A DNA stretch of 12,454 nt from Capsulimonas sp. Lineage in GTDB: Bacteria; Armatimonadota; Armatimonadia; Armatimonadales; Capsulimonadaceae. The notes under the pieces are model-generated. The model saw only the letters and a program-made list of their open reading frames with translations, had not been told where the DNA came from and searched no databases. The stretch is taken from assembly GCA_025963815.1 (NCBI GenBank), contig JAOQAA010000638.1, positions 1 through 12,454 of the forward strand. Direction: 5' to 3'. Within the stretch, counting starts at the first letter, position 1, and each line of letters starts with the position of its first letter. A program made the translations under genes and the position numbers. This document shows positions 1 through 6,457 of this stretch, one piece after another.

Positions 1-626
1 CATGACTTCACTCCATCCCAATGGCTCGTATCATTCAGCAGCAGCAACCGCCCGCCGTGCGGCGGCTTGTACTCCACAATCGACAAGCTCGCATTGTCCA
101 GACTGATACGTGGAAGACACGTCAGCGGCGCCTGCATCGCATCTAACAAAATCGGACGTAACGCGGCGCCGTGGCCGACAATCGCAATCGTCGCATCCTC
201 GGGGTTTGTCTCCAATATCTCTTTCAAAACGCCCAGCACCCGCGCCTGCACCTGAGACCATGACTCGCCGCCGGGGATCGGCGTATCCAGCTCACGTTCA
301 CCATGATAGCGCTTCCAAAGCTCCGGGTAGCGCGACGAGACATCGGCAATCGTCTGCCCCTCCCACTCGCCAAATCCCTTTTCCCGCAGTTCAACCCTCG
401 GCTGCGCCGAAAGCTTATGCCCCTTCGCCGTGGCGGCGATTGTCTCCATCGCGCGCGTCAGATCACTGCTATAAATCGCGTCAATCTTCCACGGCGCCAG
501 CCGCTTTGTCAGCGCCTGCGCCTGCCTCACGCCTCGGCTGCTAAGCTTGCTATTTGTATGCCCCTGAATGCGGCCCTCGGTATTCCACTCCGTCTCGCCA
601 TGACGGACGATCAAAAGACGTGTCAA
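1..626 (-). CDS. Histidine phosphatase family protein (phosphoglycerate mutase-like), reaching the left edge
   Basis: This is a member of the histidine phosphatase (PGM/CobC) superfamily, cytoplasmic phosphohydrolases that work through a phospho-histidine intermediate. The translation begins TRLLIVRHGETEWN, so the catalytic RHG motif has His9. It continues with IYSSDLTRAMET (substrate-pocket Arg), an LREKGFGEWEG segment with the usual acidic residue, PGGES, and the second catalytic histidine in VGHGAALRP (His152). The start is a TTG at 626 because no in-frame ATG or GTG lies nearby upstream, the RHG motif sits at the usual distance from this codon, and purine-rich GAGGGG/GAGAG lies just before it. 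About 208 codons are visible, a full family length. The last bases read TCA TG, so a TGA stop overlapping a following ATG (ATGA) just past the edge is possible. The substrate cannot be told; alpha-ribazole phosphatase or a general sugar-phosphate phosphatase are options. Family is certain, specificity unknown. Confidence 0.93.
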   Translation of the reverse strand, partial: MTRLLIVRHGETEWNTEGRIQGHTNSKLSSRGVRQAQALTKRLAPWKIDAIYSSDLTRAMETIAATAKGHKLSAQPRVELREKGFGEWEGQTIADVSSRYPELWKRYHGERELDTPIPGGESWSQVQARVLGVLKEILETNPEDATIAIVGHGAALRPILLDAMQAPLTCLPRISLDNASLSIVEYKPPHGGRLLLLNDTSHWDGVKS

Positions 627-680
627 ACTCTCATTCCCCTCGCCGCCAATACTGCTTTGAATCAGTATAGCCCATGCAGT

Positions 681-710
681 TCACGCTCGCCTGCGCTTTG
701 GTAGTATAAT
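681..710 (+). promoter_or_regulatory. Possible promoter of the HipA-like/DUF3037 operon
   Basis: A perfect TATAAT lies at 705-710. The matching -35 is poor (TCACGC at 681-686, 18-base spacer). Transcription would start near 717, about 70 bases before the TTG chosen as the HipA-like start. On the opposite strand a TATACT at 664-669 could serve the divergent phosphatase gene, also without a good -35. Confidence 0.35.
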
Positions 711-784
711 GATCAGCACAAGTGCGGCGGGCGGCGCTCGTCGTTTCATTCTATGGCGCTTTGCGTCGAAAGGGTTTTGTCTTT

Positions 785-1579
785 TTGATCGAAACTTGGG
801 AAGCGGAAGGCTTTGAGATCGTCTTAGAGAAGGGACGACCAAAGCCGCTGGTGCTGAGTTGTGAACAGTGGAGCGAAGACGGAGATGTCTTAGCAAAGGA
901 GCGCTTCGCCGTGAAGGCGATGGGATTGCCGGGCGTCACAACGGAAAGCATGCGCCGCGAGGTGATTGGCAACTTTATCGCGCATAAATTAGGCGTGGAT
1001 ACCCCGCGCCCCGTTCTGGTTCAGATATCAAAAGAGTTTTGCGACGCGATTACTCCCTCATTGAAGCCCTATGGATTGAAGCTCCAGCCAGGGATCGGCG
1101 TGGGCTGCGAGTTCATTCCCGGCATGGCGCCGATTATCCCCAATTCCGAGAAAACGCCGCGCGAGCTCTACGACGCGCAGCGAATGTTCGCTGTGGATCG
1201 GATCCTGCAAAATCCCGAGCGACATTCCGGACATACAAATACGGGAGCGCTGGCAAACGGATTCATCGCCTACGGATTTAAGAAGTCGCTCCAATTTTTG
1301 TCGCCCACTGCTGACTTCGCTCCCTGGGAATTATCCAAAGTCCATTTCGACAAGCCTCATCTCTTTCACGCCGCACTGCGCGGAAAGAAGTCCGGTGCGT
1401 ATGATTGGTCAGGATTCGTTCAGGACGTCGCGAATTTCAACGTTCGGGAGTTATCAGATTTCATCGATAGCTTGCCGACGGATTGGGGCTCGGAACGTCA
1501 ACAAATTTGCAAGCATATGGCGTCCATTGTGGGAAACGATACGCGTTTAGAGTGGCAGTTACGGGAGAGTTTAGCATGA
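785..1579 (+). CDS. HipA-like kinase-fold protein (HipA_2 family), possibly catalytically impaired
   Basis: This 264-residue protein resembles the short HipA-like kinase family found beside DUF3037 genes, distinct from full-length HipA toxins. The N-terminal lobe shows the RPKPLVLSC strand, the FAVK strand with candidate ATP-binding Lys44, and a helix with Glu59 (RREVIGNFIAHKLG). In the C lobe, FAVDRILQNPERH contains Asp138 and Asn143, but the family's usual NPDRH reads NPERH (Glu145). The later DHG/DFG-like metal site seems to be YGF (residues 163-165). Loss of activity is an inference. The TTG at 785 is preferred because GAAAGGG (768-774) lies 10 bases before it and the protein then starts at the usual distance from the first strand. 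A GTG at 722 would add 21 residues but has no ribosome site and lies too close to the TATAAT. It overlaps the next gene by ATGA, so the two are probably co-translated. Its target is unknown. Confidence 0.78.
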   Translation: MIETWEAEGFEIVLEKGRPKPLVLSCEQWSEDGDVLAKERFAVKAMGLPGVTTESMRREVIGNFIAHKLGVDTPRPVLVQISKEFCDAITPSLKPYGLKLQPGIGVGCEFIPGMAPIIPNSEKTPRELYDAQRMFAVDRILQNPERHSGHTNTGALANGFIAYGFKKSLQFLSPTADFAPWELSKVHFDKPHLFHAALRGKKSGAYDWSGFVQDVANFNVRELSDFIDSLPTDWGSERQQICKHMASIVGNDTRLEWQLRESLA

Positions 1580-2457
1580 GCCGTGTCGCTTACACCTATT
1601 GCGCCCTGCGCTACGTCCATGACATTGCGACAGGGGAGTCGCTGAACATCGGCGTTGTTCTGCTTGCTCCCCAGCTCCATTATGTCGGCGTAATCATCGA
1701 CCCCACATATCGCCGGCTCTCGGAAGCATTTGTCGAATTTGACGGCGACCAGCATCGAAAAGTCGTTCGGCGGTTCCATGCCGCCATTAAGCATCTGCAA
1801 AAACTCTGGGCGAACCCGATGGGGAAAATGTTCGATGTCCCCGTAGATGCTCAAGCCCTCATGCGACAGATTTGGGCGGACCAAGGTTTGAGCTACCAAT
1901 ACAGCGCCGTGCTCTCGGGGCTGGCGCGCTCCCCGGAAATCGCGCTTCAGGACGCTTACGACCGAATGGTCGTTTCCAAGTCACAGCGCGCCAAAGTAGA
2001 AACCCGCTCAGACGACGATGTTTGGAACAGCGTCTACAAAGGCCCCTTACGTCAAACCCGCGCGGCGTCCGCGTTAAAGCCCATCACCCTCAAGACCAAC
2101 GCCATCGAACTGAAGTGCGAATACACCTTCAAAAACGAACGGATCCACATCGTCCAGCCGATGACCTTTGATTACGCCCGCGAAGAAAGCATCAGCGCCA
2201 AAGCCGCCAAATGGCTGGGAAACGCCACCGCCCTCGCCGGTCACGAAGAGCTGGGAACCATGTACCTGCTGCTTGGCAAGCCACAGATGCAAAAGCATCT
2301 GGCGGCGTATCATCGGGCAAAAAACATGCTGGACCGCATTCCCATCGATCACGTCTTAGTGGAAGAAGAAGAGGCGGAGAAATTTGCCGAGGATCTTTCC
2401 CAATTTATGCGGGAGCATGGGGTCATTGCAAGTGAAAGTGACACATCGGATATTTAG
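1576..2457 (+). CDS. DUF3037 family protein with a long C-terminal extension
   Basis: The N-terminal part (residues about 5-120) is DUF3037-like: a YTYCALRYVHD strand, then GESLNIGVVLLAP and the helix-containing stretch leading to RRFHAAIKHLQKLW. Members often sit next to HipA-like kinases, as here. The start is the ATG that overlaps the upstream TGA (ATGA); GGGAGAG lies 6 bases before it. A long open frame extends upstream to 1483, but that is only overlap with the previous gene. The protein has 293 residues, so about 170 residues follow the DUF3037 domain. They contain a beta-rich segment around IELKCEYTF, a helical segment around KAAKWLGNATALAG, LLLGKPQMQKHL, and an acidic EEEEAEKFAEDL region near the end. 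No catalytic motif was recognised and no signal peptide or membrane segment is seen, so it should be cytoplasmic. Biochemical function is unknown; a partner or regulator role for the kinase-like protein is inferred from the overlap. Confidence 0.85.
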   Translation: MSRVAYTYCALRYVHDIATGESLNIGVVLLAPQLHYVGVIIDPTYRRLSEAFVEFDGDQHRKVVRRFHAAIKHLQKLWANPMGKMFDVPVDAQALMRQIWADQGLSYQYSAVLSGLARSPEIALQDAYDRMVVSKSQRAKVETRSDDDVWNSVYKGPLRQTRAASALKPITLKTNAIELKCEYTFKNERIHIVQPMTFDYAREESISAKAAKWLGNATALAGHEELGTMYLLLGKPQMQKHLAAYHRAKNMLDRIPIDHVLVEEEEAEKFAEDLSQFMREHGVIASESDTSDI

Positions 2458-2508
2458 CTTTGCAACAAAATCCTTGCTTGAGGTGTCAAAAGGGAGAAGG
2501 AGAACAAA

Positions 2509-3129
2509 ATGAAAAAGGCCCTCTACTCGCAGAAACCAGTTCTTGCTCTTGTTGCAATATTGACTATCGCCATTGTTACAGTTAAGGCACCCTGTGCAGT
2601 TCCTAATACATCTCTGCAAAGATGTCAGTGGGAGCAGACGACATTTACAGGCAACAAACTAGTAAAAATCGGGAATCACAGGCTCACAAGTCCGATTGTC
2701 TTCCCGGTCGAACTCAAACCTCTAAAAAACAATGCTTTGGTTACTTCGTCTGAAGTAAAACATCCGAAGAGGTTTTACTTCACACTATTTTATCCGATTT
2801 CCCGAAAAAACCGCTTGATCCAGTGGCTAAAAGACTTTCCAAAAGACGTCGAAGCAAACAAGAGCGATATTCAGGTCATTTCAAAACCAAAATATTTTCA
2901 ATCTGGCAAAACTTGGAGTTACAGTATCGATGCAAAGACCCCTAAGTCGTATCTCCGTCTGCGTACGATTCCGTTCAGACAGCCGCTTGCCGAATATAAC
3001 GAGTATGCAATTAACAATCCAGATATGCAAGAGTATTTGAGAGCGATGTCTGCTAACGGCTCACCTCTAATCCATGAGCAAGAGTTTGTCGCATTGACAG
3101 TTATATTCGATCCGATCCCGAAAAAATAA
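2509..3129 (+). CDS. Hypothetical exported protein, unrecognised family
   Basis: A 206-residue protein starts at an ATG 6 bases after a long purine-rich ribosome site (AGGGAGAAGGAG, 2491-2502). The N terminus is a classic signal sequence or membrane anchor: MKK, then a hydrophobic run (VLALVAILTIAIVTV, residues 11-25), with a possible cleavage after PCA (28-30). The lipobox pattern is not met at Cys29. The rest is lysine-rich and probably globular, with segments such as RFYFTLFYPISRKN and EFVALTVIFDPIPKK at the end; no motif was recognised. The base composition is visibly richer in A and T than the housekeeping genes around it, which suggests recent acquisition. It follows the DUF3037 gene by 51 bases on the same strand and may be read from the same transcript, but it could also be independent. 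It converges on the ParD-type gene with only 25 bases between the stop codons. Confidence 0.7.
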   Translation: MKKALYSQKPVLALVAILTIAIVTVKAPCAVPNTSLQRCQWEQTTFTGNKLVKIGNHRLTSPIVFPVELKPLKNNALVTSSEVKHPKRFYFTLFYPISRKNRLIQWLKDFPKDVEANKSDIQVISKPKYFQSGKTWSYSIDAKTPKSYLRLRTIPFRQPLAEYNEYAINNPDMQEYLRAMSANGSPLIHEQEFVALTVIFDPIPKK

Positions 3130-3154
3130 TCAAACCTTGTACCATTGTGGTTAT

Positions 3155-3442
3155 TCACTTGTATGTGCGATCCGCACGCAAATTCCGGCTTGTAGCTTTG
3201 ATGCCGTCTCTCACTTGCGAGAGATCACCAGTGTTGTGTTCGGTGTATTCTCCACGCGCGATCTGTTCGACGCCCAGGTTCACATCACTGCGAAGCTGCT
3301 CCAAACGAGCCTGCCGCAATTTATCCTGCTCTTTAAGTAATCGCAAGCCTTCACGAATGACTTCGCTTGCGGAATGGTACATTCCCGTCTGCACTTTTTC
3401 ATGGACGTAGTTGTCTAACTCTGGGGTAAGAGAGATGTTCAT
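3155..3442 (-). CDS. parD: ParD-type ribbon-helix-helix antitoxin, no adjacent toxin
   Basis: This is a type II toxin-antitoxin ParD-family antitoxin of 95 residues. It starts with the DNA-binding beta strand MNISLTPEL, followed by YVHEKVQTGMYHSASEVIREGLRLL, the ribbon-helix-helix with the typical G-x-Y-x-S-x-S-E-V-I-R pattern, and a charged C-terminal half that in the family binds ParE. The ATG at 3442 is chosen because GAAGGA (minus strand; 3450-3455) sits 7 bases upstream. A TTG 7 codons earlier overlaps this ribosome site and is less likely. In normal modules parE follows parD directly, often with overlapping codons. Here the sequence after the stop is only 25 bases from the convergent hypothetical gene and encodes no ParE-like protein, so the antitoxin is an orphan. 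It probably represses its own promoter (see the inverted repeat at 3476-3494). Confidence 0.88.
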   Translation of the reverse strand: MNISLTPELDNYVHEKVQTGMYHSASEVIREGLRLLKEQDKLRQARLEQLRSDVNLGVEQIARGEYTEHNTGDLSQVRDGIKATSRNLRADRTYK

Positions 3443-3475
3443 ATGCTTATCCTTCTTTGTCAATATACCACAGAG

Positions 3476-3494
3476 AATAACAGTTTTTGTTATT
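3476..3494. promoter_or_regulatory. Inverted repeat upstream of parD, candidate operator
   Basis: AATAACA (3476-3482) and TGTTATT (3488-3494) form a perfect 7-bp inverted repeat with a 5-base gap. It lies 34-52 bases upstream of the parD start, just upstream of a TATATT -10-like element (minus strand; 3462-3467). Ribbon-helix-helix antitoxins normally autorepress through such palindromes; binding here is inferred. Confidence 0.45.
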
Positions 3495-3543
3495 GAGAAA
3501 AGCTAAAAATGCACTCAATTTCCCAACGCTCCCTCACATGGGG

Positions 3544-3573
3544 TTGACTTTCCCGATTTCCTTGGGCTATAAT
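3544..3573 (+). promoter_or_regulatory. Promoter of tRNA-Pro
   Basis: TTGACT (3544-3549) and TATAAT (3568-3573) with an 18-base spacer give a near-consensus housekeeping promoter. Start of transcription is expected near 3580, about 10 bases before the mature tRNA. Confidence 0.85.
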
Positions 3574-3589
3574 CATCCCAACACTTTAT

Positions 3590-3667
3590 CGGGATGTAGC
3601 GCAGTTTGGTTAGCGCACCGAGCTGGGGGCCCGGGGGTCGCAGGTTCGAATCCTGTCATCCCGACCA
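3590..3667 (+). tRNA. tRNA-Pro, anticodon GGG
   Basis: A full cloverleaf can be drawn. The acceptor stem CGGGATG/CATCCCG is perfect, the D arm GCGC/GCGC encloses AGTTTGGTTA, and the anticodon loop CTGGGGG places GGG at 3625-3627. The T arm has the TTCGAAT loop, the discriminator is A, and CCA is encoded (3665-3667). GGG reads proline CCC/CCU codons. The anticodon stem CCGAG/CCCGG has an A-C mismatch at positions 30-40. No integrase or second copy of the 3' end is visible in the window. Confidence 0.97.
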
Positions 3668-3705
3668 TGTGTTCCGGCGTTTTTTGTTAGACGCGGTAAG
3701 ACGGC

Positions 3706-3733
3706 AGGCGGAGAGTTTCACTCTCCGCCTTTT
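3706..3733 (+). terminator. Rho-independent terminator of tRNA-Pro
   Basis: AGGCGGAGAG (3706-3715) pairs perfectly with CTCTCCGCCT (3721-3730) across a TTTCA loop and is followed by a T run (3730-3733). It lies 39 bases after the tRNA and before the mannosidase gene, so it insulates the two. Confidence 0.85.
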
Positions 3734-3779
3734 GTCTGCGTGACCTCCCAAACCCATTTTTCACAGGATAGTAAAACTT

Positions 3780-6404
3780 ATGAGTACGCCTTCTTCGCAG
3801 CAGACGACGATCCAGGTCCTCCACGACGGCTGGCGAGTGCGCGATGTGCGCGGCGATGGTGATCCGCCGACGACCGCACTGCCGTGGCTGCCGGCGCTGA
3901 TCCCAGGGCATATCCATCTGGATTTGATGGCCGCCGGGGTCATCGCCGATCCGTTCAAGAACTTCGCCGAGCGCGGGGCGCAGTGGGTGGATGAGACGGA
4001 TTGGGTTTACGAGACGACGTTTTTCGTCACGGAGCCAATTGCAGCGCATACGCTGCTGCGCTTTGAGGGGCTGGACACGATTGCGGAGATCGTGCTGAAC
4101 GAGACAGTCGTTGGGCATGCCGACAATATGTTTATTCCGCATGAGTTCGAAGTGGGCCATGTTCTGCAAATGGGTGAGAATACGCTGCGGGTGACGTTTG
4201 CGTCGGCGATGCGCGTGGGACGTGAGCGGCAGGCGGTTTGGACGGCGAAATATGGTGATGAGAAGACCAAGCGGGATTGGCAGCTCTGGGGACCGCGCTC
4301 GTTCGTGCGCAAGGCGCAGTACATGTATGGATGGGATTGGGGACCAACCTTGGTCTCCTGCGGCCTCTGGCGGCCGATGGGACTGGTGAGCATCCCCGTC
4401 GCACGGCTGCTGGACTGGAAGTATGACGTCACATTTACGGAAGATCAGGCGATTGTCGACTTTACGATCTTTGTAGACCGAGCGCCGGACGCGAGCGAGA
4501 CGCCGCTGACGGTGACGATCGATCTGCCGCGCGCCGGCAACGATGAGGAAGAGTTCGACGCGCCACTGCCAGACACGGTGAGCGTGGACGTTCCCGCTGG
4601 CGTGGGGCGTATCGAAGTCACGGCGCAGGTCGTGATCGACGAGCCGGAGTTGTGGTGGCCGAACCGGCACAATCCTGAGGGGGAATCGATCCATCCGGCA
4701 TTGTATGCCCTGGAGATCGCGCTGCATGCCGACGAAGAGATCGACATTAAGACGGGGAATATCGGTCTGCGCACGATTGAGCTGATCCAGGAAGCCGACG
4801 CAGATGGCAAGGGCGAAAGCTTCCAATTTCGCGTCAATGGCGAGGATATCTTTATCAAGGGCGCCAACTGGATTCCCGCCGATTCGTTCCCTGCACGTTT
4901 GGTAAACGAGCCGGGCTATCTGGACGGCGAGGACGACGGCGGCGACGCCCGCGTATTCAACCTTGTCGGCATGGCGTGCGACGCAGGCTACAACATGCTG
5001 CGCGTTTGGGGCGGCGGACTCTATGAGACCGAGCACTTCTACGAGCTGTGCGACCGGCATGGGTTGCTCGTGTGGCAGGACTTTGGGTACGCCTGCGCCT
5101 ACTATCCCGACCTAGATGAGTATGCCGAGGCGGCGCGCACGGAGGCCGTCGCGGCGATCCGGCGTATCCGCAACCACCCATCGCTGGCGCTCTGGTGCGG
5201 CAACAACGAGAACCATATGATGCACATCGGCAAGTGGGCCGCCGTGCGTCCCTCTCGCCTGCTCGGCGAGCATCTGTATCATGACGTGCTGCCCGCCGTC
5301 GTTGAGGCGGAAGATCCGCAGACGCCTTACTGGCCGTCGTCGCCCTACGGCGGCGACAATCCCAACAGCAGCGACTTCGGCGATAAGCATAACTGGGATG
5401 TCTGGCACGGCGTCGGCGACTGGACCAACTACGCGGATGACAACGCCCGATTCGCCTCCGAGTTCGGCTTCGCCGCCGCCGCCGGCCTGCGCGCCTGGAA
5501 CAACTGCCTGACGGACAGCGATCTCACGCCCGAATCGCTCGCGATGCGCTGGCACGATAAAACACGCAAGGGCTACGACGCCTATCTCGATCTGGTGAAG
5601 CTGCATTACCCAGAGATGAAATCGCTGGACGATCTTGTCTACTACACCCAGCTCAATCAGGCGGACGCGCTGAAGTTCGGCGTCGAGCACTATCGCCGCT
5701 TGAAAGGCCGATGCTGGGGCACGCTCTTCTGGCAGATCAACGACTGCTGGCCCACCCACTCCTGGGCCGTGATCGACTCCGAACTGGAGCCCCGCGCCGC
5801 CCACTACGCCAGCGCCCGCTTCTACGCGCCCGTGCTTGTGTCGATCGTCCGTACGGAGAATGCCGTCGAGGTTCATCTCGTCAACGACACGCTCAGCGCC
5901 GACCAAGGGACTTTGGAAATCACGCTGCAAACATTCGAGGGCGAAACGCTCGAGCATCAATCCTGGCCGATTTCGATCGAAGAAAACTCCGCCGCTCTGG
6001 CCGCAATTTTCCCACTGAACGCGGGCGTGGGACGCGAAACGGAGACTTTCGTCCACGCAAGATTTACGCCGACTGTCCACGCAAATGCGGCAGAGAACTT
6101 ATTATTCCTCGCCGAGCCGAAAGAGTTGGAACTGGATGATCCGGAGCTTGGAATCGAGCTTCTGGAGCATGAGGAGTCGGGGTTCTTGATCGCGCTGACG
6201 GCGCGGCGCTTCGCCGCAAACATCTGGCTTCAGATCGATCTGGCGGATACGGAGGATAGCCTTCCCACACTGTCCGATAACTTCTTCCATCTTCGAGCAG
6301 GCGACAGTAAAGTCGTGCATGTGGAAGAAACGGACACGATCGACAGTGTGGAAAGCTTAGCCGAGCGACTGACCGTGCGCTCACTGTATGGATACGCGAT
6401 GTAG
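3780..6404 (+). CDS. Glycoside hydrolase family 2 beta-mannosidase
   Basis: A GH2 exo-beta-mannosidase (EC 3.2.1.25 expected) that releases terminal beta-linked mannose from manno-oligosaccharides or N-glycan cores. The 874-residue length is normal for the family. Domains in order are an N-terminal sugar-binding jelly roll (about 10-190, with LPALIPGHIHLDL and YETTFFV), an Ig-like domain (about 200-330), a TIM barrel starting around the GANWIPADSF motif (about 358), and C-terminal beta domains (about 660-874). The barrel shows WGGGLYE and LLVWQDFGYACAYYP, the latter typical of mannosidases rather than galactosidases or glucuronidases. The acid/base Glu477 is in CGNNENH and the nucleophile Glu561 in SEFGF. 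There is no signal peptide, so it acts in the cytoplasm on imported oligosaccharides. The ATG follows an AGGA (3765-3768). No transporter or regulator lies next to it; it stands as a single gene between the tRNA terminator and a convergent gene. Confidence 0.95.
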   Translation: MSTPSSQQTTIQVLHDGWRVRDVRGDGDPPTTALPWLPALIPGHIHLDLMAAGVIADPFKNFAERGAQWVDETDWVYETTFFVTEPIAAHTLLRFEGLDTIAEIVLNETVVGHADNMFIPHEFEVGHVLQMGENTLRVTFASAMRVGRERQAVWTAKYGDEKTKRDWQLWGPRSFVRKAQYMYGWDWGPTLVSCGLWRPMGLVSIPVARLLDWKYDVTFTEDQAIVDFTIFVDRAPDASETPLTVTIDLPRAGNDEEEFDAPLPDTVSVDVPAGVGRIEVTAQVVIDEPELWWPNRHNPEGESIHPALYALEIALHADEEIDIKTGNIGLRTIELIQEADADGKGESFQFRVNGEDIFIKGANWIPADSFPARLVNEPGYLDGEDDGGDARVFNLVGMACDAGYNMLRVWGGGLYETEHFYELCDRHGLLVWQDFGYACAYYPDLDEYAEAARTEAVAAIRRIRNHPSLALWCGNNENHMMHIGKWAAVRPSRLLGEHLYHDVLPAVVEAEDPQTPYWPSSPYGGDNPNSSDFGDKHNWDVWHGVGDWTNYADDNARFASEFGFAAAAGLRAWNNCLTDSDLTPESLAMRWHDKTRKGYDAYLDLVKLHYPEMKSLDDLVYYTQLNQADALKFGVEHYRRLKGRCWGTLFWQINDCWPTHSWAVIDSELEPRAAHYASARFYAPVLVSIVRTENAVEVHLVNDTLSADQGTLEITLQTFEGETLEHQSWPISIEENSAALAAIFPLNAGVGRETETFVHARFTPTVHANAAENLLFLAEPKELELDDPELGIELLEHEESGFLIALTARRFAANIWLQIDLADTEDSLPTLSDNFFHLRAGDSKVVHVEETDTIDSVESLAERLTVRSLYGYAM

Positions 6405-6412
6405 AGGGACCT

Positions 6413-6454
6413 CTATTCCCTAGCCGGCGATTAAAATCGCCGGCTAGGGAATAG
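6413..6454. repeat. Perfect 20-bp inverted repeat between convergent genes, possible bidirectional terminator
   Basis: Bases 6413-6432 and 6435-6454 are exact reverse complements, 20 of 20, separated by AA. The core contains AGCCGGCGAT and its complement. It starts 9 bases after the mannosidase stop and ends 4 bases before the stop of the convergent LptD-like gene, as expected for a shared terminator. Neither side has a T run, so it is not a canonical rho-independent terminator; a dispersed REP-like or miniature repeat is an alternative. Confidence 0.7.
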
Positions 6455-6457
6455 GGA

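Noticed and set aside
110..544. Plus-strand open frame opposite the histidine phosphatase
   Set aside because: The minus strand encodes a complete set of phosphatase motifs from a TTG start; this frame is Ser/Pro/Ala-rich shadow.
2919..3158. Minus-strand open frame after parD, tested as a possible ParE toxin
   Set aside because: No ParE-like pattern, no ribosome site, and it is antisense to the exported protein gene.
3635..3667. Attachment site at the 3' end of tRNA-Pro
   Set aside because: No second copy of the tRNA 3' sequence and no integrase gene are visible in the window.
3687..5060. Long minus-strand open frame (about 457 codons) opposite the mannosidase gene
   Set aside because: It is antisense to a well-supported GH2 gene, runs through the tRNA terminator, is rich in Arg/His/Pro typical of shadow frames, and shows no domain.
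5112..6080. Minus-strand open frame of about 322 codons inside the mannosidase gene
   Set aside because: Antisense shadow of GC-rich codons; covers the nucleophile region of the mannosidase and has no recognisable motif.
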